A stretch of 64,000 nucleotides of DNA. Source: a bacterium C-53 (GTDB lineage: Bacteria > Bacillota > Clostridia > Lachnospirales > Lachnospiraceae). The stretch is from the NCBI GenBank assembly GCA_003612525.1, contig RAZD01000004.1:1-64000 (forward strand), in the 5' to 3' direction. Position numbers and translations under genes: made by a program. Below, one piece after another: positions 47,688 through 55,746 of the stretch. Numbering within the stretch: the first letter of the stretch is position 1; each line of letters opens with the position of its first letter. The notes beneath the pieces are model-generated. The model was not told the DNA's origin and did no database searches. It saw only the letters and a program-made list of their open reading frames with translations.

Positions 47688-48098
47688 CTATTCGATTGCC
47701 CCAATCCCCATACGCTCCAGCCTTTCCAGATTCTCCCTCATATTCTGCAATACTTCCGGCGAATGCCCGTTCCATCCGACCACTTCGCCAACAATCTTCA
47801 AAGGCTCCTGTGTACGGTAAGACTTTGTCGGATTGCCGGGGAACTTCTTATCTGTCACATTCGGATCATCTTCAAACTCCCCCGTCGGCTCTACAACATA
47901 AATTCGCTGCTTACCGTCCCCGGCTGCTAATTCCGCACCCCAGACAGCCGCATCCAGCGTCCCCGCGAAATAAACATACTTTGCTTTTCTGTCCGCATAA
48001 TTGGACAAAAAACCTTTTGTCAAGAAATCTCCTGTCTTCAAATCCGCTTTCGTCCCATGAAAAAAAGAACCGGGACTAAATGTTATTTTCTCACCCAT
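47688..48098 (-). CDS. arr: Rifamycin ADP-ribosyltransferase Arr
   Basis: A 136-residue enzyme that inactivates rifampicin by NAD-dependent ADP-ribosylation. Motifs are FFHGTKADLKTGDFLTKGF (with the active His14), SNYADRKAKYVYFAGTLDAAVWGAELAAG, IYVVEPTGEFEDDPNVTDKKFPGNPTKSYR (with the conserved Asp of the FEDDPN stretch) and LKIVGEVVGWNGH. It is full-length and looks intact. Start at 48098; the longer in-frame reading would translate the upstream repeat and is rejected. The two-hairpin repeat copy 3 abuts the start and supplies the GGAAAGG before the ATG. Confidence 0.93.
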   Translation of the reverse strand: MGEKITFSPGSFFHGTKADLKTGDFLTKGFLSNYADRKAKYVYFAGTLDAAVWGAELAAGDGKQRIYVVEPTGEFEDDPNVTDKKFPGNPTKSYRTQEPLKIVGEVVGWNGHSPEVLQNMRENLERLERMGIGAIE

Positions 48099-48100
48099 AA

Positions 48101-48189
48101 AAATAACCCTGCCTTTCCATAGCCTGCGAATTTGAGTCGCAGGCACAAATTTGACGATTGAAAAATCCTGATTTTTCAATCTAACCTAC
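48101..48189 (-). repeat. Two-hairpin repeat, copy 3 (upstream of arr)
   Basis: The minus strand carries the perfect GATTGAAAAATC-AG-GATTTTTCAATC hairpin, GTCAAATTTGTG, the CCTGCG...CGCAGG hairpin and GGAAAGGCAGGGTTATTT just before ATG. It is nearly identical to copy 1, some 28 kb away. Confidence 0.85.
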
Positions 48190-48323
48190 TTTATGCATTG
48201 GTTTTGCTGAATTTTTGTTGCACACTTCCATAATCGCACCCGTTTCTGAATATGTGAACAGCGCTTTCCGTATTCGGTACCTTTCATTTATTGTTTCTAA
48301 TCATTCCAGCTTAATTCGTCATT

Positions 48324-49193
48324 CTAAATTGACAAAAACCATGCTTCATCTATTGTGTAATCATTCACTGGAGTAACGCCTAACTGTAATTCTCTTAATT
48401 TCTCTACCAATCCCTCTCCGTCAACTAAATCAATTGGAGTGGCACCTGGTCTGTTTGCCTCTTCAATCGCATGTACTGAAAATTTTCCGGTAGTTATAAA
48501 AAGACCTTTATCAGCTCTCCCCTGCATAGCGCCCCGAAAATCTCGAATCTCTCTTGCTGCTACCGTTCCTGTATATCGTTTGCATTGAAACAACATGTGA
48601 AAACTGATTATACCATTCAATTTTACAATTCCCATGCCATCAATCCCGCCATCTCCTGTCTTTCCAGTAACTTTAACCTGTGTGAATCCGGACTCTCGCA
48701 GCAATCTTTGCGTAAATCGTTCAAAGGCATCTGGTTCTAAATTCATCAAAACATTTTTTAATTTTTCTCGCCAGGATTGTATCTCATCTGGAATATCTAC
48801 ACCATCGTTGTCCAGATTTTCATCTTCAGTATTTATATTATGAGCATCTTTTGCTTTTAAAAAAGTCATTTCACGAACCTTTTGTACAATCTCTTCAGGA
48901 TGAATTTCTTCCAGTTCTCTCCCTTTTGTTGTTAAGGACCATACCCCACGCAAAGAGTTTTCTAAAATTCCTACTTTCTTCATATATGTTCTTGTCCAGG
49001 CTAACCGATATTCAACTTCTGTCTTACTACTATTACCATGCATGATTTCAAGTACTTCTGAGGACAACTCTAAGATCTCGATTGTTTTGTCATCTATTTC
49101 TCTGATTGTGCCGGATCCACCTAATTCTCTTACAGCCTGAAATAGTTCACACATCATATCGTTATAAGCAGGAACTTCTAAAGGGTTTCTCAT
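48324..49193 (-). CDS. Mrr-type restriction endonuclease
   Basis: A 289-residue protein. The N-terminal winged-helix part (about 1-115) is Mrr_N-like (VPAYNDMMCELFQAVRELGGSGTIREI). The C-terminal PD-(D/E)xK nuclease domain has FERFTQRLLRESGF, catalytic Asp185 in TGDGGIDGMG and Gln203-Lys205 in FQCKRY, ending GLFITTGKFSVHAIEEANRPG. Mrr proteins cut methylated or foreign DNA (type IV restriction). It is divergent from the BglI-like R-M system 225 nt away. Coexistence with an N4C-type methylase implies its specificity spares that mark. Confidence 0.88.
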   Translation of the reverse strand: MRNPLEVPAYNDMMCELFQAVRELGGSGTIREIDDKTIEILELSSEVLEIMHGNSSKTEVEYRLAWTRTYMKKVGILENSLRGVWSLTTKGRELEEIHPEEIVQKVREMTFLKAKDAHNINTEDENLDNDGVDIPDEIQSWREKLKNVLMNLEPDAFERFTQRLLRESGFTQVKVTGKTGDGGIDGMGIVKLNGIISFHMLFQCKRYTGTVAAREIRDFRGAMQGRADKGLFITTGKFSVHAIEEANRPGATPIDLVDGEGLVEKLRELQLGVTPVNDYTIDEAWFLSI

Positions 49194-49339
49194 TTTTAAT
49201 CACTTCTCCTCTCCACATTTATCACCATAAAAACCTCCAAACTCCGCTTTCGCATTGGTTATGCTGGATTTTTATGTGAAAGCATTGCAACTGCCTCAAG
49301 TAATATATTTATCTACAATTAAACGTTTGCTGCTAACGT

Positions 49340-49365
49340 GACGTATTGTCTGTAGACGTATTGTA
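49340..49365 (+). promoter_or_regulatory. Tandem C-boxes of the R-M controller protein
   Basis: GACGTATTGTC, TGTA, GACGTATTGTA: two copies of GAC-N5-GTC/GTA separated by TGTA. This is the spacing and form expected of C-protein operators, 53 nt upstream of the controller start. Confidence 0.7.
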
Positions 49366-49417
49366 TTCATCACAGGATAATATACATACCCAAAAACTTG
49401 AAATACAAGGTGGTTAC

Positions 49418-49645
49418 ATGGATCTTTTACATATTTTTGCTACAAACGTTAAGAACTACAGATCTGAAGCTGGATTATCCCAGGAAAAACTAGCTGAACT
49501 CACAGGATTACACCGCACCTATATAAGTGCTGTTGAAAGAGAGAAAAGAAATATCTCTATTGACAACATTCAGCAAATAGCGGAGGCTCTTAAAATTGAG
49601 CCGTATAAATTATTCATTGAAAGGACTGACGCTAATGTTTTATGA
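49418..49645 (+). CDS. XRE-type controller (C) protein of the R-M system
   Basis: A 75-residue helix-turn-helix protein (FATNVKNYRSEAGLSQEKLAELTGLHRTYISAVEREKRNISIDNIQQIAEALKIEPYKLF), the size and pattern of C proteins that time restriction enzyme expression after a plasmid or element enters a new cell. Start at 49418 behind AAGGTGG. It overlaps the endonuclease start by 11 bases, and tandem C-boxes lie upstream: together the standard C-R arrangement. Confidence 0.85.
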   Translation: MDLLHIFATNVKNYRSEAGLSQEKLAELTGLHRTYISAVEREKRNISIDNIQQIAEALKIEPYKLFIERTDANVL

Positions 49646-50537
49646 AAAACGCAATCTCCTGTTTCATAACTATAACCGAGCCCGTGACTACTTCATTTCC
49701 TGTCCTAATCAGCTAATCGATTTAGAGCAATACTGTGCAGAGCTCGTTAATAACATTATAATGGAAAACTATGATGAAATTGAAGCCAATTATAATGAAT
49801 CATCATACCTCAACGCTTTCTGGGCAAAATATCCTCCTGACGATAGAGGCCGCCAGCCTGTTGGAGACCAGATCCCCTGGATAGAGGTTGGAGAACATTC
49901 TATCGGCCATAAGCTGATTCGTATAATCGGTACATTGTACCGTGTTTCCGAAATTGGGCTTCCTTCTGGAGCTGATAATCGTTTCGTTTTATATTCAGAT
50001 GATATTGCCGATATAACTCATGGATTTACGAACTGTGCTTTCTTTTTTCTTGATATCAAATCAGTCGGCCCCCGCGACAATTTCGACCATACTGTTATTT
50101 CACCATATCAAGTGTCAGGTGATGGTATCTGGAATGCTCCGAATAAAAATATGGAAAACTCAACTATGGTTGCGAAAGGCAAAAGAACGACTCACTTATT
50201 CTATCCTGCAATCTCTCCAATCTATCCCCTTACGAATGGGGATGTTGCCCCAACGATTCATTTATTCGTCAAACCAGTTTATCGAATGCTCAGCTTAGCT
50301 TCAGATGGGTTAACAGGGCAACCGTTAGAAAGCATCAAAAATATTTGTGTTCCAAATGGACTGCTTCTTTCAAAGAATCCTGGTTATCTGAATAGCTGTC
50401 CTGAATTATTCTTCCCTGGCAAAGACGACAAATCAAAGGATCCTCGTAAAATTCGAGTTCGTGTTTCGTTTGCTCTGTTGAGCGAAATTGCCACTTGGCG
50501 GGTGGAGGAATTTGTTCGCGCTGATAACATCCTCTGA
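49635..50537 (+). CDS. BglI-like type II restriction endonuclease
   Basis: A 300-residue protein that closely follows R.BglI (299 residues, as I remember it): N-terminus MFYEKRNLLFHNYN; FWAKYPPDDRGRQPVGDQIPWIEVGEHSIGHKL; catalytic Asp114 in LPSGADNRF and Asp140/Lys142 in FLDIKSVGPRD; SPYQVSGDGIW; APTIHLFVKPVYRMLSL; and the DNA-contact end FFPGKDDKSKDPRKIRVRV. BglI cuts GCCNNNNNGGC; the conservation suggests the same or a related site (inference). It overlaps the C gene and converges on the methylase gene with only 16 bases between stops. Confidence 0.88.
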   Translation: MFYEKRNLLFHNYNRARDYFISCPNQLIDLEQYCAELVNNIIMENYDEIEANYNESSYLNAFWAKYPPDDRGRQPVGDQIPWIEVGEHSIGHKLIRIIGTLYRVSEIGLPSGADNRFVLYSDDIADITHGFTNCAFFFLDIKSVGPRDNFDHTVISPYQVSGDGIWNAPNKNMENSTMVAKGKRTTHLFYPAISPIYPLTNGDVAPTIHLFVKPVYRMLSLASDGLTGQPLESIKNICVPNGLLLSKNPGYLNSCPELFFPGKDDKSKDPRKIRVRVSFALLSEIATWRVEEFVRADNIL

Positions 50538-50553
50538 CTTTGCCATACCACAT

Positions 50554-51504
50554 TCAAATAATGACATCAGCGCAACTTTGTGAAGAGAATCGTTCAATAT
50601 TTTTTTCTGCGAGCTTTACATATTTTTTCTCTTTATCTATTCCAATATAGTGACGCTTTTCCATTAACGCTGCGACAGCTGAGGTTCCACTCCCCATGAA
50701 GCAGTCAAGAACTACATCTCCTTCATCGGAAAAAAGCTTTATAACCCTTCTCGGAAGTTCAATCGGAAACTTAGCCTCATGGTCATCGTTTCGCTGAACA
50801 GAACGTATATTCCATATAGCTCGACTTCCCCACTCAATCCACTCTTCCTTTGTTAATCGTTTCCGGTCTACCTTTGTGATTCCCGGCTTCCAAAAAATAT
50901 AAACATACTCAAACTCATCAACAGCACGATAAGAATTTGTCGTCCAATTACTATTCGCCCACGCAGCATCCTTAACCCAGACTCTTCTATCATAGAGATA
51001 CAGGCCCGCGTTCAAAGCCATTTCTTCTAACATGCCTCCAACAACTTTCACGCGAGTCTGTGTGTTATATTTTCCACCACGGATATTATTTCCATGCAAA
51101 CGACGGTCCACTGTTTGCTCACTGCACCCAAGAAGTTTAGCAAGCTGGTGTCTATTATAGTCGGGATATTCCGCCGCCGCCTTTTTCACATCCTCTTCAG
51201 TAACCTTGCATTTTCTCATACTGACATTGTTTGCCTGAATACGAGGCATGTTAAGATCAGGAAAGCAGAGAATATCTCCTGCATTAATTGCCAAAAAACC
51301 ACCCAACTTAAGAACCCTGACATGATTTTTAATTACACGTCTCAACATTTCAGTCCACTCTTCATATGACTGATCACTCTCATACTTCTTCCCAACATGA
51401 TAAGGCGGTGACCATACACTGACCGCTATCGAATCCGGTTTTATCTGAAGCATAAGTTCTTCTGCCAAACCGCAATATATATGATTGACCTTTAAAAAAT
51501 CCAT
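50554..51504 (-). CDS. DNA methyltransferase of the BglI-like system (N4C/N6A class)
   Basis: A 316-residue methylase. The catalytic motif SPPY is at residues 32-35 (SVWSPPYHVGKKY), typical of N4-cytosine methylases, and the SAM motif VVLDCFMGSGTSAVAA is near residue 280, giving the beta class order. Between them, residues about 100-145 hold an HTH-like insert (KVTEEDVKKAAAEYPDYNRHQLAKLLGCSEQTVDRRL) in the target-recognition region. It should protect the site cut by the convergent endonuclease. GGGAG 8 nt before the ATG. Confidence 0.88.
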   Translation of the reverse strand: MDFLKVNHIYCGLAEELMLQIKPDSIAVSVWSPPYHVGKKYESDQSYEEWTEMLRRVIKNHVRVLKLGGFLAINAGDILCFPDLNMPRIQANNVSMRKCKVTEEDVKKAAAEYPDYNRHQLAKLLGCSEQTVDRRLHGNNIRGGKYNTQTRVKVVGGMLEEMALNAGLYLYDRRVWVKDAAWANSNWTTNSYRAVDEFEYVYIFWKPGITKVDRKRLTKEEWIEWGSRAIWNIRSVQRNDDHEAKFPIELPRRVIKLFSDEGDVVLDCFMGSGTSAVAALMEKRHYIGIDKEKKYVKLAEKNIERFSSQSCADVII

Positions 51505-51758
51505 AGTTCTTACTCCCTGTACTATGTTCCCTTTGTTGTCTAAAATTCTCCCTATATTCTCAATACCAAATGCGAACTTGATCTTCTTACATATAGGTCA
51601 TAGATAGTTTATCATAAATTCTATCAAACTCCAAAAGCATTTGATAAATATTCAGCGCAGCGAATCAATTCTTTGAATTCTAAAAAACTATATTATTGTG
51701 TTGGGAAAAGCATCAGCGGAGCTGGACTGCCTGTTGCTACTTGTCAAGGACATATTCA
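51505..51758. other. Gene-free stretch between methylase and tnpW
   Basis: AT-rich. It must hold the methylase promoter but shows no clear -35/-10 pair, repeat or hairpin. A short GC-richer segment near 51715-51745 looks like leftover coding sequence. Confidence 0.3.
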
Positions 51759-51959
51759 TCATTTTTCATCACTTTTTCTTGATTTTTCCTGTTTTCTATG
51801 CTCTAAGTCATAGAGAATGACACGCTTTAGCTTGTCCTCTACGCTTTGGGTACTCGTATCAGAGAAATGTACCTCGACTAAATACCTTGTCTTGTCAACC
51901 TTCTGTTGCAAACAGGGCGTTAATCGCCCTGTGGTGTTGGTCTGAATATCGTCGCTCAT
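51759..51959 (-). CDS. TnpW-like transposon protein
   Basis: A 66-residue protein resembling TnpW of Tn4451-type elements: TRYLVEVHFSDTSTQSVEDKLKRVILYDLEHRK matches the family core of a strand pair and a DKI-type helix. Start at 51959 behind AAAAGGAGG. Function unknown. With the Rpn-type gene 95 nt upstream it marks a mobile-element remnant; no recombinase is nearby. Confidence 0.65.
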   Translation of the reverse strand: MSDDIQTNTTGRLTPCLQQKVDKTRYLVEVHFSDTSTQSVEDKLKRVILYDLEHRKQEKSRKSDEK

Positions 51960-52054
51960 GTTCCTCCTTTTGGGCGCAAAAAAAGCGCATGGTTTACAAT
52001 TTACTATTCCATGCACCTTTACGCTGTTATTTTGATATTAAAAATTTTTGTCGA

Positions 52055-52882
52055 TTACGCTAACTGCATAACCTCGGCTTCAAGTTCTTTTAATTCCTCA
52101 AGTGGTAATGACGGGACATAATCCGCAATTTCTTCCAGTGACATTTTACCTTTCCTTATCATTCTTTCTGCGGTTTCCCTGTCTGCGTCATGCCTTTCGC
52201 TTCTGATAAACGATTTCATTATCTGTTCTTCATTAAACAAACTCATCATAATCGTCACAACCTCCTTTTCTCTCTGCGCTAAATATTCCCTTAAAACATT
52301 CCTATCCTTGCATATGCGAATTGTTTCCGTAACTGCCTTTTGTGTCATTCCATGCTGTTTTGTCTGTTCGTTAAAAACTTTACAGAAAATAATGTACTGA
52401 TTGATAATGTCATCTGTATCGCTTTCATAGATCACTTTGGCTTTAACCTCAATATCTATATCCGCACCCTTGAAAAATTCCTCTGACAATAATATTCTAT
52501 CGGGTTTTCTGCCCTTATTGCCTGTAAATATCACATACAGTTCGGGTTTGGGTATTCTGACTTTTCTGCTTTTATAATAGTCTTGGCTGGTACGTTGAAA
52601 ATATTCGTGATAGCTTTGCGCTAAATACAGCAAAACCCTTACTAAAATATTCACTGTCCATGTAGATTGTGCTTCCACAAGTATCATCAACTTATTATTA
52701 GCAATAAAGCCTAAATCATTATACAGATTATCCGTCAATACATTTGTGATCGTCACATCTGTAAGGGAATCCTCCGTCGCTGTGGTGTCCTCTGGGTGGA
52801 GCGTTTTATACAGCTTTAGCAGATAACGCTTGTTTTGGAAAAGGTCAAGGAATACGCTGTTTTTTGCGGTACGCTTTGCCAT
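52055..52882 (-). CDS. Rpn/PD-(D/E)XK nuclease family protein (putative transposase type)
   Basis: A 275-residue protein starting at MAKRTAKNSVFLDLFQNKRYLLKLYKTLHP (GAGGA upstream). The nuclease core has LYNDLGFIANNKLMILVEAQSTWTVNI, with the acidic residue and the E-x-Q pair, then LLYLAQSYHEYF and KPELYVIFTGNKG. The C-terminal part is helical (MIRKGKMSLEEIADYVPSLPLEELKEL). This is the Rpn (recombination-promoting nuclease) family, linked to DNA transfer and to phage defence in Escherichia. It lies beside tnpW. Confidence 0.8.
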   Translation of the reverse strand: MAKRTAKNSVFLDLFQNKRYLLKLYKTLHPEDTTATEDSLTDVTITNVLTDNLYNDLGFIANNKLMILVEAQSTWTVNILVRVLLYLAQSYHEYFQRTSQDYYKSRKVRIPKPELYVIFTGNKGRKPDRILLSEEFFKGADIDIEVKAKVIYESDTDDIINQYIIFCKVFNEQTKQHGMTQKAVTETIRICKDRNVLREYLAQREKEVVTIMMSLFNEEQIMKSFIRSERHDADRETAERMIRKGKMSLEEIADYVPSLPLEELKELEAEVMQLA

Positions 52883-53038
52883 GACTTCCTCTATCTGTTT
52901 TGTATCGTCCTGCACTTTAATACCTCGATTTCTTAAAATCCGTGACATAAGATACAATATAATCTACTCCTGCTACACTTCAATTATACAAAAAAAGTCC
53001 TGTATTTACAATGGAATTCATATGAATTTTTATCAATA

Positions 53039-53356
53039 CTAAATTTCCTTGTCAACCGTCTGCAAATTTATCATAGCAATTATTTGGTTCTGCATATCCT
53101 CAACAATTTCTATCCTAATTCTGCCTATATTTTTTCTTGCCATTTCAAAATCTATATCGGGAAACAATCTTTCACAAAAACAATTGGTTTCGGGAGATGC
53201 CACCATTAAAGCTGTTACAAGCGAATTAGCGTCAAACTGTCCTAACACTTCTTTCAGTTCCTTTTCAGAAATTATTGAAATCTGCTCAAAATCTGTTATC
53301 CGCTGTGGCTGTATCTTTGGTTCTAATATTGCCGCTGACCGGCCGGCCAGATTTTG
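53039..53356 (-). pseudogene. Orphan FliG_C-like domain, in frame behind permease stop
   Basis: About 105 codons with no usable start. The frame opens directly after the TAG of the ABC permease and is the same frame. Residues ITDFEQISIISEKELKEVLGQFDANSLVTALMVASPETNCFCERLF and ARKNIGRIRIEIVEDMQNQIIAMI match the flagellar motor FliG C-terminal fold (charge-bearing helix, then the R-x-E-x-V-E-x-x-Q-x-x-I end). No flagellar genes are near. The linker contains GGCCGGCCGG, unusual in this AT-rich setting. It is either a remnant joined by a deletion or a tail reached by stop-codon readthrough; the former is likelier. Confidence 0.5.
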
Positions 53357-54070
53357 CTACTTATCAATTTTCCGTAACAGAATACTACACATAACAGCAG
53401 CTAAAGCAAAAATCAAGAATAGTGGCAAAAGGCTTTCGAACTTAAATACACTTTCTGCCATTAGTCTATATCCCCATGTAGCCGGAAACAATTTTCCTAC
53501 TGTTTCAAACGCTTTTGGAAGCAGTTCAGTCGGAAACATAATCCCAGAAAGCATGATAGACGGTAAAAAAACAATAATCGAAAACATAGAAGTTTTTGCC
53601 TGGTCTTTCACTGCCAGACCAATTATGCTGGCAATGCCAAGTGATACCGCAATAAAAATAGCAAGGCTGATGAAGTGCGTACCTGGATTTTCTGGTATTT
53701 CAGCATCAAAAGCCAGCGGCGCAGCAATATATAAAATAATGCTCATAATGAACAAATGAATATACGCCGAAATGTTGGTTAAAGCAAGACCAAGATATAA
53801 CGGAACACCATTTGCTTTATAGACCTTTTTCATATCGCTGCTATAAATTTCAACAAGAGAGGGAGGCAGACCAATCAACGCCCCCATTGTCACACCAAAT
53901 ACAGTCATTGACTGAATAAGCGTATATCTCGCTTCCGGCATAACCGATGTAAATATACCGCCCATAATCGCAAAGAACAAAAGTGGCACGATATAGCAAG
54001 TTATAAGTAATGTCTTACTCCTTATATCTAATTTCCATTGTAAAGAAACTCCATACAGAAATGCTCCCAT
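53357..54070 (-). CDS. ABC-2 type permease
   Basis: A 237-residue membrane protein with six hydrophobic segments (LLITCYIVPLLFFAIMGGIF, MTVFGVTMGALIGLPPSLVEI, FSIIVFLPSIMLSGIMFPTELLPKAFETVGKLFPATWGYRLM) in the standard ABC-2 pattern. It follows the ATPase gene after 2 bases. The MerR-ATPase-permease layout suggests export of a drug-like compound sensed by the regulator. Confidence 0.88.
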   Translation of the reverse strand: MGAFLYGVSLQWKLDIRSKTLLITCYIVPLLFFAIMGGIFTSVMPEARYTLIQSMTVFGVTMGALIGLPPSLVEIYSSDMKKVYKANGVPLYLGLALTNISAYIHLFIMSIILYIAAPLAFDAEIPENPGTHFISLAIFIAVSLGIASIIGLAVKDQAKTSMFSIIVFLPSIMLSGIMFPTELLPKAFETVGKLFPATWGYRLMAESVFKFESLLPLFLIFALAAVMCSILLRKIDK

Positions 54071-54072
54071 TG

Positions 54073-54882
54073 TTACTCCCCCTTTGCAATTTTTATAAAG
54101 TGTTGTTCCAGTGAACCGCGGTCTATCTGAATATCTACTATGGTTTCTCCTTTTTCTTTATACTGCATAAGCAGCGCAAGTAAAGCGTCTCCGATATTTT
54201 CAGATTCATATTTTTCCATTCTGTTTTCAGTTTGGACTGTAATATTATAATGCTTTCCGATTGTTTTGCCTAACTGTTCAACCGTCCCAATAAAGGCAAT
54301 TTTACCATCGGAAAGAATGGCAATCCTGTCACACAAATCTTCAACTTCTGCCATGTCATGGCTTGCTAATATAATTGTCTTTCCGATTGCTTTTAACTGC
54401 CGGATTTGCTCATGTAAAGATACGCGTCCCTCTACATCAAGTCCTGCGGTTGGTTCATCAAGAAACAGGATATCCGGATTTCGTATTAAAGCAAGCGCCA
54501 AATGAAGCCGCCGCTTCTGCCCTGTTGATAATTGGTAATACTGTTTTTTTGCAAACTCATAAATGCCGAAAGCGTCAAGCGCTTCTTTATCAAGACGTGT
54601 CTTATTCCATTTCGCAAACAGCTTGACAGCCTCCAGCGCTTTCATATGCTCTGGTAAAGAAGCCGACTGTAATTGAATGCCCATGACTCCATTTACGGCA
54701 ATGCTTCCGCCGTCATAGTTTCGTAAACCTTCAATACATTCAAGAGATGTGGTTTTTCCTGCGCCATTTACGCCAAGCAGAGCAAAAATTTCTCCTTGTT
54801 GTACACAAAAATCCAAACCATTCAGCACAACATGAGTTCCATAACGCTTTGTTAAATTACTAATTTTTATAGCCTCATTCAT
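54073..54882 (-). CDS. ABC transporter ATP-binding protein
   Basis: A 269-residue ATPase: Walker A LLGVNGAGKTTSLECI, Q-loop GIQLQSA, signature YYQLSTGQKRRLHLALAL (LSTGQ), Walker B ILFLDEPTAGLDVEG and H-loop ILASHDMAEVEDL. All catalytic parts are intact, and a C-terminal tail of about 60 residues follows. It overlaps the MerR gene by 4 bases. Confidence 0.92.
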   Translation of the reverse strand: MNEAIKISNLTKRYGTHVVLNGLDFCVQQGEIFALLGVNGAGKTTSLECIEGLRNYDGGSIAVNGVMGIQLQSASLPEHMKALEAVKLFAKWNKTRLDKEALDAFGIYEFAKKQYYQLSTGQKRRLHLALALIRNPDILFLDEPTAGLDVEGRVSLHEQIRQLKAIGKTIILASHDMAEVEDLCDRIAILSDGKIAFIGTVEQLGKTIGKHYNITVQTENRMEKYESENIGDALLALLMQYKEKGETIVDIQIDRGSLEQHFIKIAKGE

Positions 54883-55679
54883 TCTGCTTCCTCCTGAAAC
54901 GGGTCAATGTCTAAATGGGAAAAATAGAAGTCCAATGCCTGCCCAATATATCCGTTGGCAATTTCCTGCTTTTCTTTCCATTCATTGTCCGTATTTTGAA
55001 ATTGCCCTAATTCAATGAGTTTGGGCAGCATACTCATATCTCCACCAGTAAAATCTGTTATCATATCCCAGTAAGTTTTTGCAAAATTTTGTCCCTCCTC
55101 ACTATCTGCGGCAACACCTGCATTTTGAAGTCTTATTGCTTCGTTTTGAAGTTGTATGAAAGTGTTCATAAAAGCCATTCCGCTTTCTTTATCAAAACGG
55201 CTGCGAATATGGTCAAGCGTCTGGTCGTCAAAATGTTTAATCAGCCAATAAAAATCATTTTTCATCTGCAAATTAACAATAATATCAGCATATTTTTTGA
55301 AATCAACTGACTGCATTTGAAGGACTTCTTCCCGCAACACTTCCAATTCCCTCAATGATTCAGACAGATTTTCTATTTTTCGCCTGACAGAGGCCGCCTG
55401 CTCCATTAGAACATCAGCAATTTCATCTGGTGTATCAAGCGGAATAAGCCGATTTTTTATGTCGTTCAAAGAAAATCCTAAATGTTTGAGAGCTAAAATC
55501 TGATGAAGCTTTACTATATCTTTATCCGTATATAACCTACGCCCTCCTTCACTCATGGAAGATGGCGAAAGCAATCCGTCTCTATCGTAATGTTGTAACG
55601 TCCGTACAGTAACGTCCATTTTTTTTGCGACTTCGCCAACGGTCATATAACCTTGTGGTATAGCTTTATGTTTATTCAT
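54879..55679 (-). CDS. MerR family regulator (TipA/Mta-like)
   Basis: A 266-residue regulator: a MerR DNA-binding domain (YMTVGEVAKKMDVTVRTLQHYDRDGLLSPSSMSEGGRRLYTDKDIVKLHQILALKHLGFSL), a dimer coiled coil at about 80-125, and a C-terminal TipAS-like helical domain of about 120 residues (FMNTFIQLQNEAIRLQNAGV, ending SHLDIDPF) that binds hydrophobic drugs in relatives. It probably activates itself and the ABC transporter from a promoter with a 19-nt spacer immediately upstream. Confidence 0.9.
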   Translation of the reverse strand: MNKHKAIPQGYMTVGEVAKKMDVTVRTLQHYDRDGLLSPSSMSEGGRRLYTDKDIVKLHQILALKHLGFSLNDIKNRLIPLDTPDEIADVLMEQAASVRRKIENLSESLRELEVLREEVLQMQSVDFKKYADIIVNLQMKNDFYWLIKHFDDQTLDHIRSRFDKESGMAFMNTFIQLQNEAIRLQNAGVAADSEEGQNFAKTYWDMITDFTGGDMSMLPKLIELGQFQNTDNEWKEKQEIANGYIGQALDFYFSHLDIDPFQEEAE

Positions 55680-55699
55680 ATCACACCTCCTTGTTTTAT

Positions 55700-55730
55700 A
55701 GCATACCTCATTACGTTACGTCATAAGCAA
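55700..55730 (-). promoter_or_regulatory. MerR-type promoter with 19-nt spacer
   Basis: TTGCTT, 19 nt, TATGCT on the minus strand. The stretched spacer holds ATGACGTAACGTAATGAGG, an imperfect dyad similar to TipA/Mta operators. MerR proteins activate by untwisting such long spacers. Confidence 0.75.
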
Positions 55731-55746
55731 GCGCTTTTGCTAAAAT

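Noticed and set aside
48099-48179. N-terminal extension of Arr through the upstream repeat
   Set aside because: The extra 27 residues are only the translated repeat; Arr proteins start at the MGEK position, and the GGAAAGG fits that start.
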